A stretch of DNA of 64,000 nucleotides from Sphingobacterium chuzhouense (GCF_014692525.1 NZ_JACNYL010000002.1:806001-870000), one strand, 5' to 3'. Positions 37,511 to 46,569 are shown, counted from the first letter of the stretch. Notes: generated by a model from the letters alone, not told the origin. Made by a program: numbers and translations.

Positions 37511-37610
37511 TCTTTATACTCCTTAAATATCCTACAAAGTTAGTATATTAAGCACGAAAACACGTCAAGAGGATGTATTTTATTCTCAATTAATTATCTT
37601 TGTATAAGAT

Positions 37611-38606
37611 ATGCAAGAATTACCATTAAATATCCCTGAGGGCTCGAGAAAAGAGGTTATGGCATATTTAGAGCCGTTCATGTTAAATGAAATGAGCGAG
37701 TATCTAAAGCCAGTAGAAGAAATGTGGCAACCTGCCGATTTTTTACCAGATGCTTCACGCGATACTTTTTTCGAAGAAGTGCGGGACCTGCAGGAAAGTG
37801 CAAAAGAGCTTCCTTATGATTTAGTAGCCGTGTTAATCGGCGATACAATCACCGAAGAGGCACTCCCCACCTATGAGTCATGGTTGACTATGGTGGAGGA
37901 TGTCGAGAAAAATGAGCAAGGCGGATGGATGAAGTGGGTAAGAGCGTGGACTGCAGAAGAAAATCGTCATGGCGATTTGCTGAACAAATATTTATACTTA
38001 TCAGGGCGCATCGATATGCGGCAATTTGAAATATCAACCCAATATTTAATACATGATGGCTTTGATATCGGTACAGGCGCTGATCCTTATCGCAATTTTA
38101 TCTATACCTCATTCCAGGAGTTGGCGACTAATGTATCGCACCGACGGGTAGCCGGTATTTCAAAAAAGTCTGGTGATAAGCTATTGGCGAAAATGTGCGG
38201 CGTTATCGCTGCCGATGAAGCCCGGCACGCCAAAGCTTATATGTCGTTTATATCACATGCCATGAAAGTCGATCCGAGCGAGGTCATGATCGCTTTCGAA
38301 GACATGATGCGTAAAAAGATCGTCATGCCCGCCCATTTCCTACGGGAAGCAGGCGAGCCACAAGGAGAAGCATTTGCACATTTCTCCGATGCGGCGCAAC
38401 GCATAGAAGTATACACAGCTTTAGACTATGTCGATATTCTTCGAGACCTTAACCGCGAATGGGCTATCGACAAAGTGACTGACTTAAACGAAAAAGGAGA
38501 AAAAGCGCGAGACTATCTCATGAAATTGCCCGATCGCCTCACGAGGTTAGCGGAAAGAATAAAAATTCCCGAAATTCAATATAAGTTTAAATGGATTCAT
38601 GGGTAA
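37611..38606 (+). CDS. Acyl-ACP desaturase
   Basis: A 331-residue soluble diiron desaturase of the plant stearoyl-ACP type. The two metal-binding repeats are visible: TAEENRHGD with Glu117 and His120, and ADEARHAKAY with Glu203 and His206; TEEALPTYE near residue 81 gives a further Glu ligand. It puts a cis double bond into acyl-ACP using O2 and electrons from reduced ferredoxin. A ferredoxin and a ferredoxin reductase lie just downstream, with a MarR gene between. A TATCTTTG at 37595-37602 could be its -7 promoter, leaving only a few leader bases. Confidence 0.9.
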   Translation: MQELPLNIPEGSRKEVMAYLEPFMLNEMSEYLKPVEEMWQPADFLPDASRDTFFEEVRDLQESAKELPYDLVAVLIGDTITEEALPTYESWLTMVEDVEKNEQGGWMKWVRAWTAEENRHGDLLNKYLYLSGRIDMRQFEISTQYLIHDGFDIGTGADPYRNFIYTSFQELATNVSHRRVAGISKKSGDKLLAKMCGVIAADEARHAKAYMSFISHAMKVDPSEVMIAFEDMMRKKIVMPAHFLREAGEPQGEAFAHFSDAAQRIEVYTALDYVDILRDLNREWAIDKVTDLNEKGEKARDYLMKLPDRLTRLAERIKIPEIQYKFKWIHG

Positions 38607-38611
38607 TATCG

Positions 38612-38642
38612 AAAAAGGCTTGGTCAAAATCCAAGCCTTTTT
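38612..38642 (+). terminator. Terminator of the desaturase gene
   Basis: A 12-bp perfect stem (38612-38623 with 38631-38642) with a 7-base loop, followed by T residues, 6 bases after the desaturase stop. It separates the desaturase transcript from that of marR and the redox genes. Confidence 0.85.
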
Positions 38643-38701
38643 TTGTAGTGTATTAATCTTTTTGTAAATTTACTTGTCACACTAATAATTGCTATGCAAC
38701 C

Positions 38702-38744
38702 TGCATGAATGACCATACAAAAAGGAACATCAATCATTCATGCA
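38702..38744. promoter_or_regulatory. Inverted repeat, candidate operator of the MarR regulator
   Basis: TGCATGAATGA (38702-38712) is exactly mirrored by TCATTCATGCA (38734-38744), 21 bases apart, so the two centres are about three helical turns from each other. ATTGCTAT occurs as direct repeat outside the arms (38688-38695 and 38751-38758). The element lies 33-75 bases before the marR ATG, where an autoregulatory operator would be expected. Confidence 0.5.
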
Positions 38745-38777
38745 AGCTTCATTGCTATAAAAAAACAGATTATTCTA

Positions 38778-39221
38778 ATGAAAAAGGAACAATATACACA
38801 GTATTCTTTCCTCCTGGATCGTACGGCCAGACGAGTAAAACAATATGCACAGACTTCTTTTTCAGAACAGGCGTTTGATATCACTATTGATCAATGGTCG
38901 ATCCTGAAAGTCTTATATAATGAAGACCCCATGACGCATAAGGAGTTGGCCGAAAAAACAGGAAAGGATCAGCCTACATTAACCCGTATTGTTGACATTA
39001 TCATTAAAAAAGAATTGGTGGAACGTGTGGGTCATCCAGAGGATAGGCGATGTTTACTTGTACAACTTACACCGAAAGGCAAAAAGAAAGTAAAAGAACT
39101 CTCTCCGGAGATTGCTCAAATCCGCATGAAAGCTTGGGAAAACCTTTCCGAGGAGGATTTCAAAAATTTCACTAGAATACTGAATACGATATATGATAAT
39201 TTGAATATTCACGGAAAGTAA
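38778..39221 (+). CDS. MarR-family transcriptional regulator
   Basis: Start at ATG 38778 (147 residues); the longer frame would run through the inverted repeat. The winged helix covers about residues 30-100: MTHKELAEKTGKDQPTLTRIVDIIIKKELVERVGHPEDRRCLLVQLTPKGKK, with the wing at DRR. MarR proteins are dimeric repressors that respond to small phenolic or lipid-like ligands or to oxidants. It lies 12 bases before the ferredoxin reductase gene and after the desaturase gene, so it likely controls the redox pair, itself, and possibly the desaturase. Confidence 0.92.
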   Translation: MKKEQYTQYSFLLDRTARRVKQYAQTSFSEQAFDITIDQWSILKVLYNEDPMTHKELAEKTGKDQPTLTRIVDIIIKKELVERVGHPEDRRCLLVQLTPKGKKKVKELSPEIAQIRMKAWENLSEEDFKNFTRILNTIYDNLNIHGK

Positions 39222-39232
39222 AAAGAAAAATT

Positions 39233-40237
39233 ATGATCAAAACAGATATATGCATTATAGGCGCAGGTCCTGTTGGTTTATTCGCCGTATTCGAAGCCGG
39301 CTTATTAAAAATGCGATGCCATTTAATAGATGTATTGCCTCAAGTTGGTGGACAGCTTTCGGAAATATATCCGCATAAGCCGATCTATGATATTCCGGGC
39401 TACCCTAATATCAAAGCCCAGGAACTTATCGACAAACAAATGGAACAAATTGCACCATTCCAACCTACATTCACACTAGGGGAACGCGTAGAAAGTTTGC
39501 AAAAGCAAGAAGACGGTTCTTATCATGTCATTAGTTCCGATGGTACGGTCATTCATTGCCAGGTGGTCGTCATTGCGGGCGGATTAGGTTGCTTCGAACC
39601 GCGTAAGCCTGATTTGGTTAATTTAGAGCTTTATGAAAAATCGCATGTGCATTATATGGTCAAAGATCCGGAGCGTTTCCGCGATAGACGTATCGTGATC
39701 GCTGGCGGTGGCGATTCCGCGCTAGACTGGACCGTCTATCTTGCCAATGTCGCAAAAGAGGTGACACTGGTGCATCGCAATGATTCTTTCCGAGGTGCCC
39801 CCGATTCGGCGGATAAAGTCTATCGGCTCGCACAAGAGGGAAAAATAAATCTGCTTTTGTCTCATAATCTGGTTTCCCTGAGTGGAAATGGTCATTTGGA
39901 ACACATCCACCTGACCAACAAGCAGAAGGAGGACATTGCCGTGCCTACGGAAGACTTCATTCCACTATATGGATTAAGTCCAAAATTGGGTCCAATTGCG
40001 GAATGGGGGTTAAATATTGACAAGAATGCAATACAGGTAGACACATTTGATTATGCCACCAATATAGAACGCATCTATGCAATTGGCGATATCAACACGT
40101 ACCCTGGGAAACTTAAACTGATCTTATGTGGTTACCACGAAGCCGCTTTGATGTGCCAAAGTGCTTTCAAATATGTTTATCCGGATCAAAAGTTAAGTTT
40201 TAAATACACAACCGTAAACGGTGTCAATGCATTTTAA
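39233..40237 (+). CDS. Ferredoxin-NADP(+) reductase, thioredoxin-reductase type
   Basis: A 334-residue flavoprotein of the bacterial TrxR-like FNR group. The FAD motif is IIGAGPVGLFAVFEAGLL, the NADPH motif IVIAGGGDSALDWTVYLA, and the C-terminal FAD block is IYAIGDINTYPGKLKLILCGYHEAA. It lacks the CxxC of thioredoxin reductase, as expected. It passes electrons from NADPH to a small ferredoxin. The ferredoxin gene begins at the very next base after its stop, so the two are surely made together. Confidence 0.92.
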   Translation: MIKTDICIIGAGPVGLFAVFEAGLLKMRCHLIDVLPQVGGQLSEIYPHKPIYDIPGYPNIKAQELIDKQMEQIAPFQPTFTLGERVESLQKQEDGSYHVISSDGTVIHCQVVVIAGGLGCFEPRKPDLVNLELYEKSHVHYMVKDPERFRDRRIVIAGGGDSALDWTVYLANVAKEVTLVHRNDSFRGAPDSADKVYRLAQEGKINLLLSHNLVSLSGNGHLEHIHLTNKQKEDIAVPTEDFIPLYGLSPKLGPIAEWGLNIDKNAIQVDTFDYATNIERIYAIGDINTYPGKLKLILCGYHEAALMCQSAFKYVYPDQKLSFKYTTVNGVNAF

Positions 40238-40567
40238 ATGGAAAATATAATCAACATTACCGTCGAAGATCGCGATGGAACAACGCAGACCATCGAAGTT
40301 CCTACGGATATTAATTTAAGTCTGATGGAAATCCTGAAAGCTTCCGACTATAATATTCTGGCTACGTGCGGAGGCATGGCATTATGCGCTACCTGCCACA
40401 TACAGGTACTGGATGGCGGCGACCAACTTCCGGAAGCTACCGACCAGGAGCTCGATATGCTTGATACACTACCAGATGCAGACATGGAAAGCAGGCTAGC
40501 CTGCCAATTACATCTTACCAACGACGACGACGGATTGAGGCTGAAAATCAAAGGTGCATTACAATAA
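40238..40567 (+). CDS. 2Fe-2S ferredoxin
   Basis: A 109-residue adrenodoxin-type ferredoxin. Cluster ligands are Cys44, Cys50, Cys53 (ATCGGMALCATC) and Cys89 (LACQLHL), with the C-x5-C-x2-C spacing. The ATG follows the reductase stop codon with no gap. It is the natural electron carrier between that reductase and the acyl-ACP desaturase upstream, though it may serve other enzymes too. Confidence 0.93.
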   Translation: MENIINITVEDRDGTTQTIEVPTDINLSLMEILKASDYNILATCGGMALCATCHIQVLDGGDQLPEATDQELDMLDTLPDADMESRLACQLHLTNDDDGLRLKIKGALQ

Positions 40568-40635
40568 CAAATAGCACAATTTTTTACGTTACGTTTTCGT
40601 ACTTTTGCCTCAAAATAGAACAAAATTAGTTTATC

Positions 40636-41949
40636 ATGTTATTAAATCGTTCCGAAAGAAGTTTTCCGAGAGTGATTATCATCGGAGGCGGTTTTGGCGG
40701 TGTCGAAGTTGCCAGAAGCTTAAAAGACAAGGAAGTTGAAGTATTATTGATTGATAGGAATAACTTCCATACTTTTCAACCACTGATGTACCAAGTAGCT
40801 ACGGGAACATTAGCAGCGGATGCCATTTCCTTTCCTATCCGCAAAATGTTCAAATCACAACAGAACTTTCGATTTAGAATGGCTGATGTCACCGAAATCG
40901 ACCATACGCAGAAGATTGTTAAAACATCGGTTGGCGACTATGATTACGATTATCTGGTTATTGCCACAGGTGCTACATCCAATTTCTTCGGTAATAAGCA
41001 AGTAGAAAAATATGCTTTGCCCATGAAGAGTATTCATGAGGCTTTAAATATTCGAAGCTACGTCTTACAAAACCTAGAAGAAGCCGTACTGCGGAAAAAC
41101 TATCACGACCGCGAGCGGTTTCTTAATTTTGTTGTGGTGGGCGGCGGTCCTACGGGCGTAGAACTTTCTGGTGCTATCGCCGAGATTCAGCTTCACATGC
41201 TTAAAAAAGATTATCCGGAGCTATCCAAAAATGAAATGAAAGTATATCTTGTCGAAGGTACTGGAAAAATCTTAGCGGCGTTATCGGAAAAATCTTCACA
41301 GGACGCCGAACGTTACTTGCGGGATCTTGGTGTTAATGTATTACTTAACGCGCAGGTAACCGGTTACGATGGCAATACCATTACATTTTCTAATGGAGAA
41401 AGTATTCCGACTAAAACAGTGATTTGGGGAGCGGGTGTAATGGGTCAATTTCCAACAGGAATACATCCGGAAATCATTCAGCGAGGTAACCGTATCCAAA
41501 CAGATGGCCAATGCCGGGTAAGTGGAATGGAAAACGTCTATGCTATCGGCGACGTTGCAGCGATGATTACGGAAGATACCCCCAGAGGTCTTCCAGGTGT
41601 GGCACCCGCTGCGCAACAACAAGGTGCATATGTAGCTAAGCATATCCTAAAAAATATGAATAATCAACAAGCTACTAATTTTAAGTATTTTGATAAAGGT
41701 TCCATGGCCACCATTGGAAGGAATAAAGCTGTTGTCGATATGGGTCGTTTCCATATGAAAGGATTTTTAGCTTGGCTCACCTGGATGTTTGTCCATTTGG
41801 TTTCTATTTTTGGATTTAGGAACAAATTGGTGACCTTTGTTAACTGGACAATTAAATTTTTTACCAAAAACAGCGGTATCCGTCTAATCATTAATAAATA
41901 CAAACGACCAGACGTAGAAAAAGAAACAGAACTCGAATATCATTCATAA
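40636..41949 (+). CDS. ndh: Type II NADH:quinone oxidoreductase
   Basis: A 437-residue membrane-associated flavoprotein. The FAD motif VIIIGGGFGGVEVARSL and the NADH motif VVVGGGPTGVELSGAI are intact; the Bacteroidetes-type LIDRNNFHTFQPLMYQVATG and YAIGDVAAM blocks are present. The C-terminal hydrophobic helices (FLAWLTWMFVHLVSIFGF) hold it on the membrane. It feeds NADH electrons to menaquinone without pumping protons. A TACTTTTG at 40600-40607 may be the -7 element. polX follows 3 bases later. Confidence 0.93.
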   Translation: MLLNRSERSFPRVIIIGGGFGGVEVARSLKDKEVEVLLIDRNNFHTFQPLMYQVATGTLAADAISFPIRKMFKSQQNFRFRMADVTEIDHTQKIVKTSVGDYDYDYLVIATGATSNFFGNKQVEKYALPMKSIHEALNIRSYVLQNLEEAVLRKNYHDRERFLNFVVVGGGPTGVELSGAIAEIQLHMLKKDYPELSKNEMKVYLVEGTGKILAALSEKSSQDAERYLRDLGVNVLLNAQVTGYDGNTITFSNGESIPTKTVIWGAGVMGQFPTGIHPEIIQRGNRIQTDGQCRVSGMENVYAIGDVAAMITEDTPRGLPGVAPAAQQQGAYVAKHILKNMNNQQATNFKYFDKGSMATIGRNKAVVDMGRFHMKGFLAWLTWMFVHLVSIFGFRNKLVTFVNWTIKFFTKNSGIRLIINKYKRPDVEKETELEYHS

Positions 41950-41952
41950 ATC

Positions 41953-43620
41953 ATGGAAAACAAAGCCATAGCCAAAACTTTTAAACTGTATAGTCAACTC
42001 ATGGAGTTGTTCAACGAAAATCCGTTTCGAACAAAAGCTATAGCCTCTGCCTCTTTCAAGATTGATAAATTACCTTTTCCCGCAGCAAGTGCTACGATAG
42101 ACCAGCTCAGTACACTACCGGGTATCGGTAAAAGCACAGCCGAAAGAATCATGTCGATTCTTGAGTCGGGATCATTCCCCGAATTGGATAACCTTATCGC
42201 CCAAACCCCGCCAGGCGTTATGGCCATGCTTACGATAAAAGGGTTGGGCCCAAAAAAAATACGCTCAATTTGGAAAGACCTCGGTATTGAATCAATTGGA
42301 GAGCTTCTCTATGCCTGCAACGAAAATCGATTGATGGAAGCAAAGGGCTTCGGCTTGAAAACACAAGAAGAAATCCGTAAATCCATAGAATTTTCCAACG
42401 CAAATCAAGGATTATTTCTGTACGCTAAAGTAGAGAAAATTGCTGCAACCTTGTTAGGAAGTCTGGTATCCTATTTTCCGGATCAACAACATACTTTTAC
42501 GGGAGAAATTAGACGGAAATGTGAAATCATAGCGTCCGTTGATATATTGACAACCTGTAGCATTTCAGAAATACGCTCTTTTTTGGAAGAGACACCGGCG
42601 TACATTGTTGAAGAATATCAAGATACTGTTGTTCAGTTAACCGATGAGTTGGGTGTCCGCTACCGCATACAATCCACCTCCGAAGAACGTTTTGCTATCG
42701 ATTTGTTGCTTACAACAGGGAGTGAAATACATATAAAAGAACTACAAACTATCCAAGCAAACTTACCAGCTTTTTCGTCTGAAGAAGCAATCTATAAGGC
42801 GCTTGGGTTATCATATATCGAGCCCGAACTAAGAGAAGGTTCAGGAGAAGTCAATTGGGCGAAACACGGAGAACTCCCTAAGCTTATTACCTATGCTGAT
42901 TTAAAAGGCACGCTGCACAATCACTCCACCTATAGCGATGGTGTGCATTCGCTGGAACAGATGGCGATGTACTGCAAAGATGAACTTGGCCTGAGTTATT
43001 TCGGCATCTGCGATCACTCTAAGACAGCCGTTTATGCGAGTGGTCTTCCTATAGAACGCGTAAAAGAACAATGGATGGAAATCGACCGGTTAAACGATAA
43101 ATTAGCTCCTTTTCGGATTTTCAGCGGAATAGAATCGGATATCCTCTCCGACGGGAGTCTAGACTATCCAGACGATATCCTTGCAAAATTTGATTTTGTT
43201 GTTGCTTCTATCCATAGCAATTTGCGTATGGACGAAGAAAAAGCTACCCAACGTTTGATTACGGCTATTGAAAATCCATATACCACTATTCTCGGACATC
43301 CGACGGGGCGTTTGCTCCTTAGCAGACCCGGCTATCCGATTGATTACAAAAAGGTAATAGATGCCTGTGCGGCTAATCGGGTGGTCATCGAAATTAATGC
43401 TAACCCACTAAGGTTAGACCTGGATTGGCGTTGGCAACGATACGCACTGGAAAAAGGCGTTTTATTATCCATTAATCCTGATGCACACCGTACCGAGGGT
43501 TTAACCGATATGCAATACGGCGTATATGTAGCCCGAAAAGGTGGATTATCACCTGAACGCTGTCTTAATGCGTTTTCTCTTGAGGAAATCGAACAGTATT
43601 TCGCGGAGAAGAAAAGGTAA
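41953..43620 (+). CDS. polX: PolX-family protein: helix-hairpin-helix, degenerate polymerase-beta domain, intact PHP domain
   Basis: A 555-residue protein with the layout of bacterial PolX. HhH motifs lie at residues 50-68 (LSTLPGIGKSTAERI) and 93-108; the polymerase-beta palm at about 165-265; the PHP phosphoesterase from 318 to the end. PHP ligands are complete: His322, His324 (LHNHSTYSDG), Asp354-His355 (ICDHS), Glu394, His421, His449, Asp510 and His512. The palm block that is normally GSxRR...GDID reads TGEIRR...ASVD: the first catalytic Asp is Ser195, while Asp197 and Asp250 remain. It probably keeps 3'-5' exonuclease or end-processing activity but may be a poor polymerase. Confidence 0.9.
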   Translation: MENKAIAKTFKLYSQLMELFNENPFRTKAIASASFKIDKLPFPAASATIDQLSTLPGIGKSTAERIMSILESGSFPELDNLIAQTPPGVMAMLTIKGLGPKKIRSIWKDLGIESIGELLYACNENRLMEAKGFGLKTQEEIRKSIEFSNANQGLFLYAKVEKIAATLLGSLVSYFPDQQHTFTGEIRRKCEIIASVDILTTCSISEIRSFLEETPAYIVEEYQDTVVQLTDELGVRYRIQSTSEERFAIDLLLTTGSEIHIKELQTIQANLPAFSSEEAIYKALGLSYIEPELREGSGEVNWAKHGELPKLITYADLKGTLHNHSTYSDGVHSLEQMAMYCKDELGLSYFGICDHSKTAVYASGLPIERVKEQWMEIDRLNDKLAPFRIFSGIESDILSDGSLDYPDDILAKFDFVVASIHSNLRMDEEKATQRLITAIENPYTTILGHPTGRLLLSRPGYPIDYKKVIDACAANRVVIEINANPLRLDLDWRWQRYALEKGVLLSINPDAHRTEGLTDMQYGVYVARKGGLSPERCLNAFSLEEIEQYFAEKKR

Positions 43621-43654
43621 AAGAAAGAGCTCGAATTGACGAACCCTTTCTTTT
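43619..43654. terminator. Bidirectional terminator between polX and the M48 protease gene
   Basis: AAAAGAAAG (43619-43627) pairs with CTTTCTTTT (43646-43654), with an inner TCG/CGA pair. T-rich sequence follows on the plus strand. It overlaps the polX stop codon and sits just beyond the end of the leftward protease gene. Confidence 0.5.
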
Positions 43655-43655
43655 T

Positions 43656-44462
43656 TTATTTTTTGTAATACTGCATCGCTTGGGGTATGAGCTTCTGAAT
43701 ATCAGCAACCCGTCTTGCATCACTGGGGTGCGTACTCAAAAATTCCGGTTGCGCATTGGCTTTTGATTTCGCAGCAGCCATACGCTCCCAAAAAGATACC
43801 GCATGTTGTGGATTATATCCTGCCATCGCCATAAACATCAAACCAAGCTGATCCGCTTCTGATTCATTGCTACGTGAAAACTTCAACGAAGCCAATTGAC
43901 CTCCGATACCGTAAGCATTGTTTACCAAACCTTGCACAATAGAGCTCTTTCCTGAAGTTGCAACACCTATCACCTGCGCTCCTACCTGCAAAGCATATTG
44001 GTTGGACATCTGCTCCATGGAGTGACGAGCGATTGCGTGTGCGATTTCATGACCCATCACTGTTGCCAAGCCATCTTCATTAGCCGTAAACGGTAGAATA
44101 CCGGTATATACCGCCACTTTACCTCCGGGCATACACCAAGCGTTCACATCCGCACTTTGCACCAAATTAAATTCCCAGTTGAAATTAAATTGATTGGATA
44201 GACCCTCGGCCTTCAAATACTGGTTTACAGCCGATGCAATCCTGTTACCAACTTTTTTCACTAATGCTGCATCAGATGTTCCGGTTACTACTTTTGTATT
44301 CGGATCACCCAAGAACTCTTTATATGCCACAGCAGCCTGCTGCTGTATCTGATCGTCACTTACGAGTGACAGCTGCTTCCTACCCGACAATGGCACAGTC
44401 GAACATGCTGCCATAATCGATATAATAGCCGCTAGAGAAGTATATTTAAAAATCTTTTTCAT
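43656..44462 (-). CDS. M48-family metalloprotease lipoprotein
   Basis: A 268-residue periplasmic protease. The lipobox Cys20 (IMAACSTV) gives a lipoprotein; the zinc motif is His138-Glu139-x2-His142 (GHEIAHAIARH) with third ligand Glu202 (NESEADQLG). It resembles LoiP/YcaL-type M48 proteases that act on outer membrane proteins. Length is typical for the short form without a TPR tail. It ends a leftward run with plsY, nadC and a DUF4783 gene. Confidence 0.92.
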   Translation of the reverse strand: MKKIFKYTSLAAIISIMAACSTVPLSGRKQLSLVSDDQIQQQAAVAYKEFLGDPNTKVVTGTSDAALVKKVGNRIASAVNQYLKAEGLSNQFNFNWEFNLVQSADVNAWCMPGGKVAVYTGILPFTANEDGLATVMGHEIAHAIARHSMEQMSNQYALQVGAQVIGVATSGKSSIVQGLVNNAYGIGGQLASLKFSRSNESEADQLGLMFMAMAGYNPQHAVSFWERMAAAKSKANAQPEFLSTHPSDARRVADIQKLIPQAMQYYKK

Positions 44463-44549
44463 AATAATATAAGCTTGTTCGCAAACTTATAAAAACAATA
44501 CAAATCCTATGCCTAAAACTTTTGGGGTTGCCATTTTTTGGCTACAAAA

Positions 44550-45197
44550 CTAGTCCTTCTTTTTCTTAAACAAATAAATCTTGGATTCGTGCCCCTTTAA
44601 AAGCCTTTCAATATTTTTTTGATGCGTAACCAATATCAACGCGCAGATGGCTATTCCATATAACAACACAGCGGGAACGGATGTATGGAAAATAAATGCG
44701 ATACTGAATGGAAATGTAAATCCTGCCAATATAGAGCTAAGTGACACATAATGTGTGATAATCAATGTTAACAAAAAGACACTTACACAACATAACGCAG
44801 CCTCTGGATGAATGGCAATAACCATCCCGAATAGTGTCGCTACGCCTTTGCCACCCCGGAAACCAGCAAAAATAGGGAAAAGATGTCCTAATACCGCGAT
44901 AACACCCAGCGCCAATTGGAAGTTAACAAATTGCACGGAACTCGGTATACCCACAATAGTAGAATCCAAAAGAAAAGGCAAATTCGTTGCTGTCCAGCCT
45001 TTGAATATATCTACAAACATGACAATCGACCCGGCTCTTTTGCCTAAAACCCGAAAGGTATTGGTTGCTCCTGCGTTCCCACTTCCGTATTCCCGCACAT
45101 CTACCCCATAGAAAGCCTCACCGAACCATACCGCAGATGGGATGGAACCAAACAGATAAGCTAAGATAACTATGCCTATTAGATAAATCGAAATCAT
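44550..45197 (-). CDS. plsY: Acyl-phosphate glycerol-3-phosphate acyltransferase
   Basis: A 215-residue inner membrane protein with about five to seven hydrophobic segments. The signature GSIPSAVWFGEAFYGVDVREYGSGNAGATNTFRVLG and the FRGGKGVAT motif identify PlsY, which transfers acyl groups from acyl-phosphate to glycerol-3-phosphate to start phospholipid synthesis. It lies 27 bases after nadC in the leftward run. Confidence 0.95.
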   Translation of the reverse strand: MISIYLIGIVILAYLFGSIPSAVWFGEAFYGVDVREYGSGNAGATNTFRVLGKRAGSIVMFVDIFKGWTATNLPFLLDSTIVGIPSSVQFVNFQLALGVIAVLGHLFPIFAGFRGGKGVATLFGMVIAIHPEAALCCVSVFLLTLIITHYVSLSSILAGFTFPFSIAFIFHTSVPAVLLYGIAICALILVTHQKNIERLLKGHESKIYLFKKKKD

Positions 45198-45224
45198 ATA
45201 TTAATTTAAGCTTCCTAAAGATAA

Positions 45225-46079
45225 CTATACAATTTTAGCTTTTAAGCTTAAATCCAAACTTTTTACAGAATGTGTTAATGCCCCCACCGAAATATAATCA
45301 ACTCCAGCTAACGCATAATCGCGGATTGTTTCGAATGTAATTCCGCCAGAGGCCTCTGTTACCAAACGACCATCCACCAGCTGTACTGCCTTCTCCACAT
45401 CCTTCGGGGTAAAATTGTCAAACATTACACGGTCTACATATTCATTGGATAATACTTCTTCCAGTTCTTGAAAACTCCGTACTTCTATTTCGATAGGGAT
45501 AGATAAACCTTTCGTAGTTCGATAAGCTTGGGCGCGCGCTATAGCATTGGAAATTCCCCCAGCATAGTCTACATGGTTATCTTTGATGAGAATCATATCG
45601 TAAAGTCCAAATCGATGGTTAGCCCCTCCTCCAATACGCACAGCTTCTTTTTCCAAAAAACGCAACAGTGGCGTCGTTTTTCGCGTATCCAACACCTTCG
45701 CATCAGTTCCAACTAATTGTTTGGCATATAGACTAGTCCGTGTGGCAATCCCTGACATACGTTGCATCACATTCAATACCAGTCGTTCAGCCTTTAAGAT
45801 ACTGTGTACACTACCCTGCACAAAAAACGCTATATCTCCAGGCTTGACCTCCATACCATCTTCCAATGCTATATCAATCTGCAAATCTGGATCTATGATA
45901 TGAAAGATATCTTTTGCTACGCTGACTCCGGCTAGAATACCCGTATCTTTTACAAGCAGTTTTGCTTCCCCCTTTACGTTTTCTTGGATAGTGGACAAGG
46001 AAGTATGGTCGCCATTTCCTACATCTTCTCGCAGTGCTAACGCCACAAACTGCTCCAGTTTACTCAACTCAACTGCCAT
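45225..46079 (-). CDS. nadC: Nicotinate-nucleotide pyrophosphorylase (carboxylating)
   Basis: A 284-residue quinolinate phosphoribosyltransferase for de novo NAD synthesis. Conserved blocks are ALREDVGNGDHTSL, ERLVLNVMQRMSGIAT, DTRKTTPLLRFLEKEAV, RFGLYDMILIKDNHV and the closing EASGGITFETI. It converts quinolinate and PRPP to nicotinate mononucleotide. The DUF4783 gene lies upstream and plsY downstream on the same strand. Confidence 0.96.
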   Translation of the reverse strand: MAVELSKLEQFVALALREDVGNGDHTSLSTIQENVKGEAKLLVKDTGILAGVSVAKDIFHIIDPDLQIDIALEDGMEVKPGDIAFFVQGSVHSILKAERLVLNVMQRMSGIATRTSLYAKQLVGTDAKVLDTRKTTPLLRFLEKEAVRIGGGANHRFGLYDMILIKDNHVDYAGGISNAIARAQAYRTTKGLSIPIEIEVRSFQELEEVLSNEYVDRVMFDNFTPKDVEKAVQLVDGRLVTEASGGITFETIRDYALAGVDYISVGALTHSVKSLDLSLKAKIV

Positions 46080-46161
46080 TTATTCGAATTAAATTAATAA
46101 GCGAAGATGACAAAAATATATTTTAATATAAAATCCTATATCAACTTTTAACAGCTTATCT

Positions 46162-46569
46162 TTACTCAATCCGTAGTTCAGCAACCTTAAAATCCTTATT
46201 GTTAGATTGTATAAATTTTATGAATACCCGATAGTTTTTTGAATTGGCTTTCAAAGAAAACACAACGAACGAGGTAGTTGAATTGTTAGCACGCTGCACT
46301 TCTTTCAGTCCATCCACTTTATTTGTTCGGAAAAAATCATTTAATAACAGCTCTGCTTGAAATTTCGTGAAAGCCCCTTCGTCCCGTTGTACGGAAAGAT
46401 TGACACTGTTATCAAAAATATCTGACAACTTCTTTGCATTGCCCTCCTTTAAGGCTACTGATGCATTTTTCACTACATCATCGAAGGAGGTATTCATCGC
46501 AAATGCCGACATACCTGCTATACACCAGAACATTATAACAGCATACTTAAACATCTTTTTATACCTCAT
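46162..46569 (-). CDS. DUF4783 family exported protein
   Basis: A 135-residue small exported protein. The signal peptide (FKYAVIMFWCIAGMSAFA) is followed by a single NTF2/lumazine-binding-like fold: FDDVVKNASVALKEGNAKKLSDIFDNSVNLSV, then AELLLNDFFRTNKV. This Bacteroidetes family has no known function. Its position just upstream of nadC recurs in related genomes as far as I recall, which I cannot verify here. Confidence 0.8.
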   Translation of the reverse strand: MRYKKMFKYAVIMFWCIAGMSAFAMNTSFDDVVKNASVALKEGNAKKLSDIFDNSVNLSVQRDEGAFTKFQAELLLNDFFRTNKVDGLKEVQRANNSTTSFVVFSLKANSKNYRVFIKFIQSNNKDFKVAELRIE

